NCBI GenBank assembly: GCA_903919145.1
Contig: CAIXGW010000023.1
Span: 1-33,825, forward strand
From: an uncultured Myxococcales bacterium
GTDB taxonomy: Bacteria; Myxococcota_A; UBA9042
Length of the DNA stretch: 33,825 nucleotides
Direction of reading: 5' to 3'
Position 1 is the first letter of the stretch. Each line of letters begins with the position of its first letter. Below the pieces are notes generated by a model. The model did no database searches and was not told the origin of the DNA. It worked only from the letters and a program-made list of their open reading frames with translations. Below are positions 32,869 to 33,825 of this stretch, in pieces. The translations under genes were made by a program, and so were the position numbers.

Positions 32869-33588
32869 CTACAGCAACTCTGCCAAGCGCTTGGCAAACA
32901 AGTAGGCATCGCCCGGCCACCGCGCCGAGAGGTATAGGCCGTCTTGCAGCACAAACGCCGCCCGGTCGTCGCTGTCGCTGCCGCGACTGGTCAAATTCCA
33001 CGGCCCGCGCACAAATTCGCCCGTTTCACCAAGCGCCGCCCGAACTTCTGCCTCGACATACAGAGGATAGGTCCGGTAGTAGCGCCCCAGCTTCCAGGCC
33101 GTCAGCCAGTAGGCGGTGCGCTCCATGTAGGCGGGCAAGCAGGTGGTCTTGCGGCCTTGCAGAACCCCCGCCCGCGCCGCCACCAGGGCTCCGTGGCAGA
33201 TGGCGCCCCACGGCCGGTCTAGCGCCACAAATTCCCTAACTTTCTGGTGCAGTTCGGCGCTACCCAGGTACTGGCGCATGCCCGGCGCATGGCCCCCAGC
33301 CAGCACCAGCGCGTCGAACTCTGCGACATTCAGGCTGGACCACGCGCGCGGCTGGAGAAACTCGGCGGCCTGCTCCAGCTCGCGGTAAAACGCCACCGCC
33401 TGCGCCTGCGCGCCCAGCTGGCCGAACAGCACGCCGGTCAGCAGCAGTGGATCGGCGGTCGGTGGCCCGTCGCCGCGCTCGGTGGCAAAGACCACGCGGT
33501 GACCGGCGCGGGTAAGAAGCTTCCACGGTACGGCCACTTCGGTGACGTCGAAGTCGCGGTCGGGCAAGGGCATCCAAATCGTGGCCAT
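32869..33588 (-). CDS. DJ-1/PfpI-family protein
   Basis: The protein has 239 residues from ATG 33588; a GTG at 33603 is possible. The flavodoxin-like start MATIWMPLPDRDFDVTEVAV is followed by AGHRVVFATERG, FDALVLAGGHAPGMRQYLGS and the nucleophile elbow WGAICHGALVAARAGVL, with the reactive Cys at about 131 of this start and a His right after it. The remainder (RKTTCLPAYMERTAYWLTAW) matches the type I glutamine amidotransferase-like branch of the family. Members act as chaperones, glyoxalases or deglycases. Nothing in the neighbourhood specifies the role. It is convergent with the cytochrome gene. Confidence 0.88.
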   Translation of the reverse strand: MATIWMPLPDRDFDVTEVAVPWKLLTRAGHRVVFATERGDGPPTADPLLLTGVLFGQLGAQAQAVAFYRELEQAAEFLQPRAWSSLNVAEFDALVLAGGHAPGMRQYLGSAELHQKVREFVALDRPWGAICHGALVAARAGVLQGRKTTCLPAYMERTAYWLTAWKLGRYYRTYPLYVEAEVRAALGETGEFVRGPWNLTSRGSDSDDRAAFVLQDGLYLSARWPGDAYLFAKRLAELL

Positions 33589-33689
33589 GGCAGTCCCGTG
33601 CAAAGACCGCTGGCGAGGGTAGCGGCGACCACCAGTGGGGTCAACGAATGGCGGCGAGCCTGTCGGCGACTGCTGCGGCGCGCACCTAG

Positions 33690-33766
33690 GAGCCTGTCGG
33701 AGTAATGCCGTCGCCTACGGATAACTCCTTAAAACTATTGAATCAGCCGCAGCATCCGACAGGGTC
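33690..33766. mobile_element. 77-bp MITE-like element
   Basis: Inverted ends GAGCCTGTCGGA (33690-33701) and TCCGACAGGGTC (33755-33766) match at 11 of 12 positions. Both sides are flanked by CTAG (33686-33689 and 33767-33770), as expected for a four-base target duplication. The interior is only about 50 bases and codes for nothing. It is either a MITE moved by a transposase elsewhere in the genome or the two ends left by an internal deletion of an IS. Confidence 0.7.
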
Positions 33767-33804
33767 CTAGGGCGATCGTCTTGCGAGCGCCCAGGCGGGC
33801 GAAA

Positions 33805-33825
33805 TATTGGAATTCACTTCCAATA
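33805..33825. repeat. Short inverted repeat at window end
   Basis: TATTGGAA and TTCCAATA are perfect eight-base arms around a five-base loop (TTCAC). It reaches the last base of the window, so its full extent is unknown. It could be an operator, an IS end or a terminator stem. Confidence 0.45.

Overview
The window is about 34 kb of high-GC DNA from what is most likely a myxobacterium-like deltaproteobacterium (Myxococcota in the broad sense, Bradymonadia or Polyangia relatives included). The main evidence is three secreted lipoproteins built from cysteine-rich repeats, of the 'CGDGxC..GE..CxxDC' and 'CDDGxPCTxDxCD' kinds, with acidic Ala/Asp-rich linkers. This style of surface protein is common in that group. 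A Zn-ribbon plus Ser/Thr kinase fragment, a Uma2-type nuclease and many small stress enzymes fit the same assignment. No housekeeping anchor gene is present, so the assignment is by style only.

Layout. 1-1115: remnant of an ISKra4-like transposase. 1339-3271: a small lipoprotein, a YidD-type lipoprotein and a TPR/membrane protein in a row. 3383-4813: an IS1380-family remnant that cuts off a minus-strand Cys-rich lipoprotein. 5068-11237: small accessory genes (two SRPBCC proteins, a DUF1801 protein, a decayed saccharopine-dehydrogenase-like gene, a GST, a second Cys-rich lipoprotein with a somatomedin-B-like end, a TetR regulator and a RibD/DHFR-like reductase). 11577-18402: an XRE regulator with an S24-like tail, divergent from a 1967-residue cysteine-rich lipoprotein, with a perfect 18-bp palindrome between them. 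18485-23633: a HEPN-like protein, a hypothetical gene, a nonsense-interrupted Uma2 gene, a truncated kinase and an HD-domain protein, separated by long intergenic stretches carrying structured repeats. 24213-31527: a minus-strand copper/silver efflux operon (Cys/His-rich secreted protein, TolC, CusB, CusA). 31943-32797: a multihaem c-type cytochrome with an in-frame amber codon. 32869-33588: a DJ-1/PfpI protein. 33690-33766: a 77-bp MITE-like element flanked by CTAG.

How the parts relate. The efflux operon is the only complete pathway: CusA pumps, CusB adapts and delivers metal, TolC forms the outer-membrane channel, and the leading small protein probably handles metal in the periplasm. The XRE/giant-lipoprotein pair looks like a self-contained, palindrome-controlled surface-protein switch. 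The TetR/SRPBCC pair has a near-consensus promoter with a candidate operator inside it. At least six genes are visibly decayed (ISKra4, IS1380, Cys-rich lipoprotein, saccharopine dehydrogenase, Uma2, kinase), so this is an accessory region in flux. The least expected signal is a family of four structured intergenic repeats that share a leading motif, a small hairpin with compensatory changes and, in three copies, a large inverted repeat.
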